From Bacteroidales bacterium (GTDB lineage: Bacteria; Bacteroidota; Bacteroidia; Bacteroidales; P3): a stretch of 64,000 nucleotides of DNA. Position 1 is the stretch's first letter; each line of letters begins with the position of its first letter. Made by a program: the position numbers and the translations under genes. This document shows, one piece after another, positions 42,931 through 53,300 of this stretch. The stretch is from positions 62,001 to 126,000 of the forward strand of contig JAISGN010000002.1 in assembly GCA_031263015.1 (NCBI GenBank). Direction: 5' to 3'. Under the pieces are notes generated by a model, which did not search any database, was not told the origin of the DNA, and was given only the letters and a program-made list of their open reading frames with translations.

Positions 42931-44466
42931 ATGAAGGTAGCAATTGCTCAAACGAACTCAAAAATCGGTGATTTTAACGCTAATGTTGAAAAAATAAAAG
43001 GAGTTTTAAGCCAAGCCAATGCTGATGTTATAACCATATTCCCTGAGTTGGCGGTCAGCGGAGGTCCTTTGCTGGATATGGTGTCTTATAATGACGTGTG
43101 CAAAGGGGCTTCGCAGGCGGCGGAAAGGCTTTGTGAGGAAGGCAAATCCTGCATTGTGGGTATGCCTGTGAGCGATGGCGTGAATGTTTTCAACTCTCTG
43201 GCGTTTATTGTCAAAGGCAAACCGACGGATGTGGCGACTAAGAAGAACCTTACTTGCTTTGACCGCTCTTTTGCTTGCGGTAACGGCTTTGAAATCACGC
43301 AATATGAGGACAAAACGATTGCTTTCGGATTTGAAACCGACTTTGAGGACTTTGTTGCCAAAGGACAGAAGGCTGATGTGGTGATTTGCGTTGCCAATAG
43401 CGTGTTTGAAGTCAATAAACAGCAGCAAACGATTAACAGAATGATACCTCTGGTTCGCAAGGCAGGCATTAAATTTATTTATGTCAATCGTTGCGGCGGC
43501 GAAGGGAGGTTTGTGTTCAACGGAGGCTCGTTTGTACTTAATGAAAAGGGCATTCTGTGCGATGAACTCTCGTTGCTGGACGAGCAAACGAAGTTTTTGG
43601 ACACCGAAACCTTAAAAACCTTCACTCAAAACCCGCTCTGCAAAATTGAAAAGATGTATAAAGCCATCCAAATAGGCATCAGGGACTATTTTGCGAAGAA
43701 TGGCGTCGCCAAAGCAGTAATCGGCTTGAGCGGAGGCATAGATTCGGCTCTTGTTGCGGCTCTTGCTGTTGATGCTTTGGGCAAAGAGAACGTTATTGGC
43801 GTGCTTATGCCGAGCGAATTCTCAACAGACCACAGCGTAAAGGACGCTTTGGATTTGGCAAACAACCTTTGCATAAAACATTACCTCATTCCCATAAAGC
43901 CGTTGTACGATTCGGCGCTGCAATCGCTTGATGAAATTTTCGCAAACACCCAAAGAGGTTTGGCAGAAGAAAACATACAGGCACGCTTACGCTGTATGGT
44001 GCTGATGGGAGTTGCGAACAAAACCGGCAGTCTTCTTTTGAACACATCCAATAAGAGCGAAGCGGCTGTCGGATACGGCACTCTGTACGGCGATACGAGC
44101 GGTGGCATCGGTGCAATAGGCGATATGTTTAAGGAAGAGATATGGCAGATGGCTCGATGGATGAATCGCAACGGCGTTGTGATACCTGAAAACTCCATAA
44201 CCAAAGAACCCTCCGCCGAATTGAGCTACGGACAGAAGGATACGGACTCTCTGCCCGATTATGCGGTGTTGGATAAGATTCTTGCCTTGCATTTGGAGAG
44301 CAGAATGAGCAAAGAGCAGATTGTTGCTGCGGGTTATGACGACAAAACGACCGAAAAAGTGCTGCAAATGGTCAAAAGAAACGAATGGAAGAGGCATCAA
44401 TGCTGCCCTTGCATCAAATTATCGTCATCGACGTTCGGAATAGACCGCCTGATGCCGATTTCGTAA
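42931..44466 (+). CDS. nadE: NAD+ synthetase with a degenerate amidase domain
   Basis: A 511-residue NAD synthetase, last step of NAD synthesis. The C-terminal synthetase domain is intact: the ATP loop GLSGGIDSALVAAL near residue 265, NTSNKSEAAVGYGTLYGDTSG near 368-390, and KEPSAEL. The N-terminal nitrilase-like domain normally takes ammonia from glutamine with a Glu-Lys-Cys triad. Glu39 (FPELAVSG) and a Lys at 104 or 105 (KKNLTCF) remain, but the ICED(L/V)W strand with the nucleophilic Cys is replaced by AFGFETDFEDF (131-141), without cysteine. The enzyme is therefore predicted to depend on free ammonia. The frame is open throughout, so this is a domain change and not a pseudogene. Confidence 0.92.
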   Translation: MKVAIAQTNSKIGDFNANVEKIKGVLSQANADVITIFPELAVSGGPLLDMVSYNDVCKGASQAAERLCEEGKSCIVGMPVSDGVNVFNSLAFIVKGKPTDVATKKNLTCFDRSFACGNGFEITQYEDKTIAFGFETDFEDFVAKGQKADVVICVANSVFEVNKQQQTINRMIPLVRKAGIKFIYVNRCGGEGRFVFNGGSFVLNEKGILCDELSLLDEQTKFLDTETLKTFTQNPLCKIEKMYKAIQIGIRDYFAKNGVAKAVIGLSGGIDSALVAALAVDALGKENVIGVLMPSEFSTDHSVKDALDLANNLCIKHYLIPIKPLYDSALQSLDEIFANTQRGLAEENIQARLRCMVLMGVANKTGSLLLNTSNKSEAAVGYGTLYGDTSGGIGAIGDMFKEEIWQMARWMNRNGVVIPENSITKEPSAELSYGQKDTDSLPDYAVLDKILALHLESRMSKEQIVAAGYDDKTTEKVLQMVKRNEWKRHQCCPCIKLSSSTFGIDRLMPIS

Positions 44467-44486
44467 CCATATATTAAGGTATCAGT

Positions 44487-46913
44487 CTAAAATTCCAAAG
44501 AAAGCCTTGCGTTAAGTGTGCTTGGAGTGAGATAATTCGGCACTGCATACGAGCGGTTGTTCAGAGCAGAAACCCAAGTGTAGGATATGACGTTTTGATT
44601 TGAGAAGACGTTGAACCATTCTATGTTTAGCCAAATGCGTTTTATTACTTTCAGGAAATTATTCTTTGCCCATGAGGCGTTCTCGTCTTTTATGCGGAAG
44701 GTGAAAGCAATATCCGCTCTCATATAACTTGGCATCCGAGACGTGCGATAGTGCATCGGTGCATCGGGAGGACCATAAGGATAGCCTGTTCCGAAGTTAA
44801 AATTGAGGTAAATCCTAATAAACGGCATTCTTGGCAAGTAATCCTGAAAACTAATGTTCATATTAAACAACTGGTCGGTCGGTCTGGGAATATATCCCGC
44901 CCCATCGCCGTCAATATTCTCTCGTGTCTGCATCACCGACATTGTTATCCACGAATCTATACCTCGTATAAACTGACCGAAAAGACGCAAATCAATTCCC
45001 TGAGCATAGCCTACCGCATTGTTTTGGGCGGAATATCGTATCCGAACGTTGTCTAATGTGTATGGAATCAAATCCCAGAGGTATTTATAATAGATTGAGC
45101 CCAAGAAACGGAAGGGACGTCCCATCATTTTGAAGTTCCAGTCCGTTGAAAAGACCGCATGAACGGATTTTTGGCTCAAAATATTTTCGTTAATTGAGCC
45201 GTCAAAGCCACGATACTCCCTATAAAAAGGCGATTGTTGGTAAATACCGGCGGCAAACCTGAAAACGATGTCCTGTTTCCAATAAGGCTTGAAACTGATG
45301 CTTGCTCTCGGCGACACCAAAACTTCATTGTTGAACGTCCAAGCAGAGGAGCGGACGCCGGTATTAAGGAACATTAGCGTATGAGGAAGAAAGAATTTCC
45401 ACTCTCTTTGTATGTATGCCGCAAAACGATAAGATGAAAGGTCGTTATTTGATTTATATATATTTTGAAGAAGAGGCGATTGAGGCGGATTTGGTTGCCC
45501 TATAATAATAGGAGGTTGCGGAATGCTGTAACCTGATGAATCAACGAGCTTCCATTCATTCTGCCTGTCATTAATAAGTTCGTATTGAGCCTTCATTGAC
45601 CATTGCAGATTGCCATCGGCAAAGAGCAGCGTACCTTTATGTTCGGCATTAAATATTCTTGCTTGCAGACGATTGCGAGCGTGTTCTATGTATTTCCCTA
45701 TGCCTTTTTCCACCGCCAAATCCTCACCTGCGCTTATGTCATTCAACCAATATTCGCCCTGAATGTCATAATTCTCGCTTTCATCAGTAGAAAAAGCGGA
45801 TGTAATGAACTTTAAGGCGAGTCTTTCATTAGGATGGTGGCTCAAAACCAAAGAACCGAACATTGAATTAAAGACATCTTTTTCCTGTCCTTCAAAATAA
45901 ACATATAGTTTGTACATTTCCGAGATGCTTCCGAACTTTGTATCCTTATAAACGGGGATAAAACTATAGCGATTGGAAGCATAATTGCCGAGAAACGCCA
46001 ATGTAGTCTTCGGATTGAAGTCATAAGTCAGGTAAAGCTGCACATCATTAAACAGAGGCTTATAACTACCGGAATCATTGCCCGTTGTCAGCAAGCGTTC
46101 AACGTTTTTATTTCTGTAACCTATCTGAAAAGTCATTTTTTTGCCTATAACGCCTTCCAGATGTGCCGAACCGCCCATCAGACCCGCACTTACAGAACCG
46201 GCAAAGGTCTGCGGCTTGCGATATTTGATGTCTAAAACCGACGACATCTTGTCTCCGTACTTCGCATCGAAGCCTCCGGAGGAAAAACTTACGTCAGAAA
46301 CCATATCGGTATTAACGAAGCTCAACCCCTCTTGCTGAGCGGAGCGAATAAGGAATGGTCTGAATATCTCTATATCATTAACATATACCAGGTTTTCGTC
46401 ATAATTTCCTCCTCTTACCGAATATTGTGATGAGAGTTCATTGTTTGACGATGTTCCTTCGCCCAATGATTTTATCACATTCTCAATTCCGTTCGTTGGA
46501 CCTGCGGATGTTTTTGCCCAATCAGGGTTTATCTTTGTTATTCCCTCATTTCTGTATGTATCTGATTTGATTGTAGTTTGCGGAAGGTTGATTCTCTCGG
46601 GAGCAAGCGATATTCTAACCTCCTGCCTCTCTCCATTACGCAAATGAAACGTCTTAATAATTTTTTTATACCCCGAATAAGAAAATATCACATCAACATT
46701 GACATTAGCAGGTATTGATATGGTAAATTTCCCATGCTTATCCGTAACCACCCCTACTCTTTTGGTTGTATTGGAAGTATAGATATTTACCATATTCATA
46801 GGTTCGGTTGTTGCGGAATCGGCAATCACGCCAAAGACAACCGCATTCTGCTGAGCCTTAGCATAAAGCGACCCAACAAATGCAAGTAATATAAATATAT
46901 ATGTATGTTTCAC
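44487..46913 (-). CDS. TonB-dependent outer-membrane receptor
   Basis: An 808-residue receptor with a signal peptide (to about residue 20). Residues about 24-105 are a carboxypeptidase-regulatory-like beta domain (VVFGVIADSATTEPMNMVNIYTSNTTKRVGVVTDKHGKFTISI), then a plug (about 115-230, with QYSVRGGNYDENLVYVNDIEIFRP), then a 22-strand-type barrel ending in TLNARLSLEF with terminal Phe. These receptors import scarce compounds using TonB energy. There is no SusD partner and no substrate gene next to it, and it is shorter than SusC proteins, so the cargo is unknown. The Asn-rich barrel loops fit a receptor for a small substrate or siderophore-like compound, but that is a guess. Confidence 0.9.
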   Translation of the reverse strand: MKHTYIFILLAFVGSLYAKAQQNAVVFGVIADSATTEPMNMVNIYTSNTTKRVGVVTDKHGKFTISIPANVNVDVIFSYSGYKKIIKTFHLRNGERQEVRISLAPERINLPQTTIKSDTYRNEGITKINPDWAKTSAGPTNGIENVIKSLGEGTSSNNELSSQYSVRGGNYDENLVYVNDIEIFRPFLIRSAQQEGLSFVNTDMVSDVSFSSGGFDAKYGDKMSSVLDIKYRKPQTFAGSVSAGLMGGSAHLEGVIGKKMTFQIGYRNKNVERLLTTGNDSGSYKPLFNDVQLYLTYDFNPKTTLAFLGNYASNRYSFIPVYKDTKFGSISEMYKLYVYFEGQEKDVFNSMFGSLVLSHHPNERLALKFITSAFSTDESENYDIQGEYWLNDISAGEDLAVEKGIGKYIEHARNRLQARIFNAEHKGTLLFADGNLQWSMKAQYELINDRQNEWKLVDSSGYSIPQPPIIIGQPNPPQSPLLQNIYKSNNDLSSYRFAAYIQREWKFFLPHTLMFLNTGVRSSAWTFNNEVLVSPRASISFKPYWKQDIVFRFAAGIYQQSPFYREYRGFDGSINENILSQKSVHAVFSTDWNFKMMGRPFRFLGSIYYKYLWDLIPYTLDNVRIRYSAQNNAVGYAQGIDLRLFGQFIRGIDSWITMSVMQTRENIDGDGAGYIPRPTDQLFNMNISFQDYLPRMPFIRIYLNFNFGTGYPYGPPDAPMHYRTSRMPSYMRADIAFTFRIKDENASWAKNNFLKVIKRIWLNIEWFNVFSNQNVISYTWVSALNNRSYAVPNYLTPSTLNARLSLEF

Positions 46914-46933
46914 TCGTTACAAATTAGAAGCGG

Positions 46934-46941
46934 CAAATTTA
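46934..46941 (-). promoter_or_regulatory. -7 box for the TonB receptor gene
   Basis: CAAATTTA on the plus strand reads TAAATTTG on the minus strand, 20 bases upstream of the start. Confidence 0.6.
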
Positions 46942-47037
46942 ATACTTTTTCTCATAAAAACTCTATTTGCCTTTGTTTTATTGTATTAAACTTAAAACTT
47001 ACGAGCTTCATTCCATACGATTACCAAAGGCTGTTCG

Positions 47038-47184
47038 GTGAAAATGAAACAGCCTTTCGTTCGCACCAAACAGCCTTTCATTTTCATAAAACAGCCTTTG
47101 GTTGGGATATAATTTCGGTGCGGTATGGACAAACGGCATTTTATTATGATTAAGTCAAATACGATGTCGGTATGCGCAAACAAG
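47038..47184. repeat. 21-bp lattice array H (seven units)
   Basis: Located in the divergent 461-bp gap 46914-47374. Units start at 47038, 47059, 47080, 47101, 47122, 47143 and 47164. Units 1-3 carry AAACAGCCTTT; units 4-7 drift (AATTTCGGTGC, AAACGGCATTTT, TAAGTCAAATACG, ATGTCGGTATGCG) but keep the phase. Bases 47017-47037 hold one opposite-strand core (AAAGGCTGTTCG). The remaining 47185-47314 is AT-rich leader before the promoter. Confidence 0.85.
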
Positions 47185-47314
47185 AATACTTTCAAAAAAA
47201 ATAATATCCTTTATAGTGCTTATTTTCAGTAATTTTTCTAAGTTTTAAAATAAAAAAAATGAGGTTACAATGATAAAAAACAAGTTATTTTGCTTTTTAA
47301 AGAAAAAAATATTG

Positions 47315-47322
47315 TACCTTTG
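47315..47322 (+). promoter_or_regulatory. Promoter -7 box for the GLUG surface protein
   Basis: TACCTTTG matches TAnnTTTG; a TTTG at 47289-47292 could be the -33 element (22-base spacer). The box ends 52 bases before the ATG, a longer leader than for most genes here. Confidence 0.65.
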
Positions 47323-47374
47323 CCGCCTGATTTAAAATTATTATTATAAAGTTATAAAACAAATTCGTATTGTT

Positions 47375-50300
47375 ATGAAGTTAAGAAAACTTATTGTTTT
47401 GTCCTCGTTTGTCGGCTTTTTATTATCCGCAAACGGTAGTGTGGGGCAAGTCGTTTATGGCAATCTCAACGCCTATCTGAAAACGGCAAATGGCACAACG
47501 ACAAGTGCAGGCAGTGCTTCCAATCCATATCTTATAACAAGTGCAAGAGACCTTGACACATTATCATGGTATGTGCGTGGAGGGGCGCCTTCTTATACTA
47601 ATGTGGATTATTCCGCATTTTGCTCGGGAACATATTTCAAAATCACGCAGCATATTGATATGTCTGTAACATCCGGCACAGACCAGTTCGGAGGTGCTTA
47701 TACAAGAACGGAAAGAGCCTCCAACTTTATCCCTATCGGAGGAAGGCAGCAGAATGCTGATGGGTCTATTGTTGTAAATACAAACTATCAGTTTAGAGGC
47801 AGGATTAATTACAATGTAGGAGTTACGGATACGATGGAAATTTCAAACTTGAACATCACAGGAACGAACACCTACACCGGATTAATCGGATATCTATATG
47901 GGAATCAAATATCTTATACCCCTTATGTATACTATATTAAATTAATAAATCCTCATATTACAGGAGGTCAATACACAGGAGGTATTGTAGCATATACTGA
48001 TTATAGCTATTCTACTTCTTATGCCCCTAGTATTTATTATTGTTTTATTGAGGGAGGAAGTATTGCAGGTGCGTCTTATGTCGGAGGAGTGGTAGGTTAT
48101 CTGAATAGTTATTCCTATTTTTATTATTCGGGAGCAAAAAATACTACTATTACAGGGACAAGTAATAGCAACTATTATGGAGGAGTTTTGGGTTATCGTA
48201 GCAGTGGCTATTCTTATGTTTATTATTTAACATCGGATAATGTTAATGTCAGTGGTTATGCTTACGTAGGAGGAATAGCAGGCAATAGTTATTATCTTTA
48301 TTATTGCAAAAGTAATAATGATACTGTTATTGCCTCAAACAATTATGCAGGTGGAATCGCAGGAAGCAGTTCTTCTAATCTCTACTCTCAATCTACAAAT
48401 TGTTATGTTAAAGGCTTAAATTATGTAGGAGGCATATCAGGTAATGGAACTTCTCAAGGTAGTAATAGTAGTAGTACTAATACTTTTGCTACAAATTGCC
48501 ACATTGAAGGACAAAATTACGTTGGTGGTATAACTGGTAGTGGAAGTATATCTGGCGGCGCTTATGCAATAAATGATACAATAATAGGCACAAGCTACGT
48601 AGGCGGACTTGCAGGTAGCGGTAGTGCATCTTCTGCTTATGCTAAAAATCTGTACATTCAGGGAGCATCTTATGTTGGCGGTATGGTAGGACAATCTTCC
48701 GGTTACTCTACAAACAGTTACACTATGAATTGTAAAGTTAGAGGTGTTTCTTATGTCGGAGGTTTTCAGGGAACAGGTAGTTCTTACGGCGGAGCCAATT
48801 GTTATGCTACAAACAAGGTTGATAGAATTTCAGGTACAAGCGCCACCTTTGGAGGCTTCACTGGTAATCAGACAGGAGATACCAGAAACTTTTCAGGCTA
48901 TTATGCCGATACTTGGGCAGGCACTGACGGCGGAGGCTTGAACTGGAGCGACACAATGCAATACGACTACACAAAAAAAGCACAAATGGGTGTTGAAATG
49001 ACAGAGGCAGATATGCAAACAGATTGCTTTGTGCATCTTTTGGCAAAAAGCTCTTCTGCCGGATATGCTAGCGTTAGTTATAACATTTGGCAAAAAGACG
49101 ACGGGTCGCCCGGCAATGGCGGTTTCCCTACTCTTACATGGACAGGCTGGGGAACAAACCCAGCAACCTACGACCCTGCAACAACAGATTGTATGCCTGT
49201 CCTCGGCAGGAGCAATGCTTGCGGAGACTATCAATTGACCAATCATACAAATAGCAACTATACTTCAACACTCGGCACATCTTCCAATCCTTACATCATT
49301 GCAAACAAAGAAGACCTTGCTGTTTTGTCAAGATTTGTTAGAAACGACCTTACTCCTTACAACAGTGGTAACAACACATACAACTGTTATTTCTCACTTA
49401 CGGCAGACCTTGATTTGAGTTCTTACACCAATTGGACTCCAATAGGAGGAAGATTTTTGGATAGCGTACATTTTGCTCCTGCTCCGGAGTGGTTTCGGTT
49501 CGGAGGAATATTTGACGGACAAAATCATTTGATTTCTAATCTTAAAGTAAATTATGCCGGTCAATTCAATGGTTTATTTGGTAATTCATACTCCCCCAAC
49601 TTCTCATCTACTAATATCTCAAACCTTAGGTTCTTCAAGCCTAATGTCCGTGGAACAGGCTATACTGCTGCATTAAGCGGATATTCTTACGGTACATATA
49701 ACAACATAAGAATAGATAGTGCTACTATTGTTGGATCAGGTGGTGATTACGTCGGAGGTATTATTGGCTACAGAGGGATTCTGAATAACGATACAATAAC
49801 CAATTCTTCCATTACAGGAGGCAGGAACTACGTTGGAAGTATGGCAGGATATGGGTATGGAAATGTATCATATTGCTTTGTTAATAATTGTAATATCTCA
49901 GGTAGCGGTTCTTATACCGGCGGCATATCTGGTACTAACTCATCTTACACGTTCACAGATTGTGCAGTTAAAAACTCAAATATTAGCGGAAATTCTGATG
50001 TCGGAGGGATAGCGGGACAAGGATATAATTTTTCTAATTGTATTGTACATAAAATTTCAGTTACCGGAACATCTAGTGAAGTTGGAGGTATGTCCGGATA
50101 TAACAGTAATGGTAGTATTTCAAATTGTACTGCCGATAGTATTTCTGTTACAGGAGCAAATTATGTTGGAGGTTTAAACGGAAATAATTATTACGGTTCT
50201 ATTACTAACAGCCAAATAACCAACTCCTCCGTTAAAGGAACAAGTAACAATGTAGGTGGTATGATAGGTTATTCATCATATAATAGCTCAATTAATACAA

Positions 50301-53300
50301 GTTATGCCCTAATGGTAAAAGTTGAAGGTAACCAGTATGTAGGAGGACTTTACGGGTATGGGTATTACGGAACTATAACTAACTCTTATGCTATGGGTGA
50401 TACTGTTAAAGGTGTTTCTAATGTAGGAGGTCTTAAAGGTTACGCATACCCAAGTAATGGTTCATATATGACCAGCAACTCTTACTCTACTATGAAGATA
50501 AGCAGGAAGTCAGGCAATAATACTACTTTCGGCGGCTTGGCAGGCAACTCTGCTCCTTCTTACGCAAATTCTTACTACGCTACAAACTGGCGTGGCATTG
50601 ATGCTTCCGGTAACGATTGGGCTAATGTTCCTGATGGGGCTGACTTTGGCGACCCTGTAACCATACTTGATATGAGAACCAACTGCTTTGTGTTGTATTT
50701 GCTCGGCACTAATTCCAAAACAACCGGAGCATGGCAAAGAGCTCAATCGGGCGAGAACGATGATACTCCTGTTCTCAGAAGAGAAGCAAGAGGTTCCGAT
50801 GCGGTTGATGAGCAGGCAATGGGATTATGTTTCCCTGTGCTTGGCTATGGTAATTACAGACTTACTACTTCTCCTCCCGACTCTCTTTTTGATGCAAACA
50901 TAGGTGCAAGTGCCGATAACCCTTATCTTTTGGCAGCACCTGCAGACTTTACTACTCTTTCCCGTTTTGTAAAAGACGACTACCATAATATTGCTAACGG
51001 CAACACATACCAAAAATATTTCTTTGTAACAACTGACGTAAATATGTCTTCCGTTCCTAACTTCACTCCTATCGGAGGCAGAAACCGCTCAGGCAAGCTG
51101 GCTTATGATCAAAACTCTTTCTGTGGTATAATGGACGGCAACAACAAAGTTATCAGCAACTACACTATCAACAGTTCTACAGATTATACGGGTTTCTTTG
51201 GCATTATGTCCAATGATGCGGGTGTGGGCTTAGTCAGAAACTTCAACCTTGCTGCCCCTAACATTACCAGTTCGGGTCAATATACCGGAGGCTTTTGCGG
51301 AATGTATGGACGCTTTACCAATTGTAATGTTGTCGGAGGAATAGTTAGAGGCAACAATAGTTATACAGGAGGTTTCTCAGGTGCTTACGGTACTTTCGCT
51401 AACTGCATAGTTGACGGCACAAGCGTAACAGGTCGCAATTATACGGGAGGTTTTTCAGGATACACTCAATATACTACTACTACGACTTTCCTTAACTGTG
51501 CTGCAAATAATGTTAATGTTAGTGCTTCCGGTTATCAGTATGTCGGAGGTTTCATAGGATATATGATGAAATACAATGCTTCTAATACAAATATTACCAA
51601 TTGCTTTACTCGTAATACAAATGTTACAGGCTATTCTTATGTTGGTGGCTTTATAGGACAGTTGGCTCTTTATTCCACCGGCAGTCCTACTTACTGGAAT
51701 TATGTTCCTCCAATCCATAACGCTTTTGCCAGCGGCGGAAAAGTTACAGGCTCTTCTACTAATGTTGGTGGGTTTGCAGGCGCTGTTCCTATTGAAGAGG
51801 GACGCACTGACAACTTCCTTTTCAATATATATTCTACCGATACGGTATATGGAAGTACTTCTTCAACCGGCTATGCGGGCGGACTTATCGGACGAGGTGG
51901 TTATAATAGTACATGGATAAATCAACCTGCGGTAGGTCATTATTTCAACCAATGGCGAGGAGGCTCTACTTATAACCCTTCTTGGCAGGCAGGCACACAA
52001 CAAACACCTGCAACTATGCAAGCTGCTGCTTTTGTAAATACTATAAATGCAGGCTCTAATCCTGCCAATCCGTTTATGCAAGACCCTGCCGATCATAACT
52101 ACGGCTACCCTGTTTTCAAATGGGATGAGATAAAAGTCAATAACATTGCAGCGACCAATTTTGTTGCCGACACAAATGGTTCGGGACAAATTGTATGCAG
52201 TGCAAGACTAAATGCCTATATTCTTAATGCCGGCTTTATTGACAGCGTAGGTACATATTTCTTCCGCTATCGTATGAAATTAGCAGGAAACACTTACTCT
52301 GCATGGACAATAGCTCCTGCCGTGAAGCGTCATCCAGATACTATCAACTTTTACAAAGCTGACTTAACTAACTTAGTATTTGATACGACATACCAATTCC
52401 AAGCCTTCGTATTAACAGGGAACTTGTCTAATCCATTGCCGGGTGATACAATCTTCGCTCCCGACACGCTTTCTTTCTACACAAAAGACTATCTGGTATT
52501 AGCACTTGTGCCTACGGATATTGCTTATTCCAATTTCACTATGAACGGTTTGGTTGATGTATGGACAGGTTATGCAGCAATATCGTCTCTTCAATTCCAA
52601 TATTGGAAAGGAGCACCTACCATAACTTCTCCTACTATCACAACAATACCTATATCTCCTGCTTCCCTCGCTGTGAGCGACTCAATATCTTATGCTATTG
52701 CTCCTCATACCCTTGACCACTCCTCTCAATACTCTTATCGTGTTGTTGTAATTCGTGGTGGAGACACAATACGTTCGGTAATTCAGACAACATGGACAAA
52801 AATGTTCACTCTGCAAACACTGCAACCAAGCACTTCAATAGGCGAAGCCGACATCAATGCTTCGGTTGTATTCAATGGTGCTAAACCGTCTAACATTAAC
52901 TTTGAATGGTGGGAATACGATTCTGCCGTTACTAATCGCGTGGGCAGCTCACATATTGTCAGTGTAGGCGATGACTCTACGTCAGGAAATCGTACTGCAA
53001 ATATTCAAAACCTTACCACTCTCCATACTTATGCTTATCGTATTTATGCAACCTTTGACGGCTCTGTGCGCAATAGTGATACAATGAAATTCGTCAGCAA
53101 ACTTTTCAATTATCCTATTACTACTATCCGTACAGGTAAAACAATAACAATTACAGACGCTATTATTGCCGACACAACTATTACCATCAACGGTGTCTTG
53201 CCGCGTTTCAGAATAGAAGACGGAGGTAGTCTTATTAATCTTACTACTTCTCCGTTTATGCCGATTAACAACAATCCTGTTATAGAAAGAAAACTGCTCA

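Noticed and set aside
42931-44466. nadE as a pseudogene
   Set aside because: The frame is intact and all synthetase motifs are present; only the amidase nucleophile is lost.
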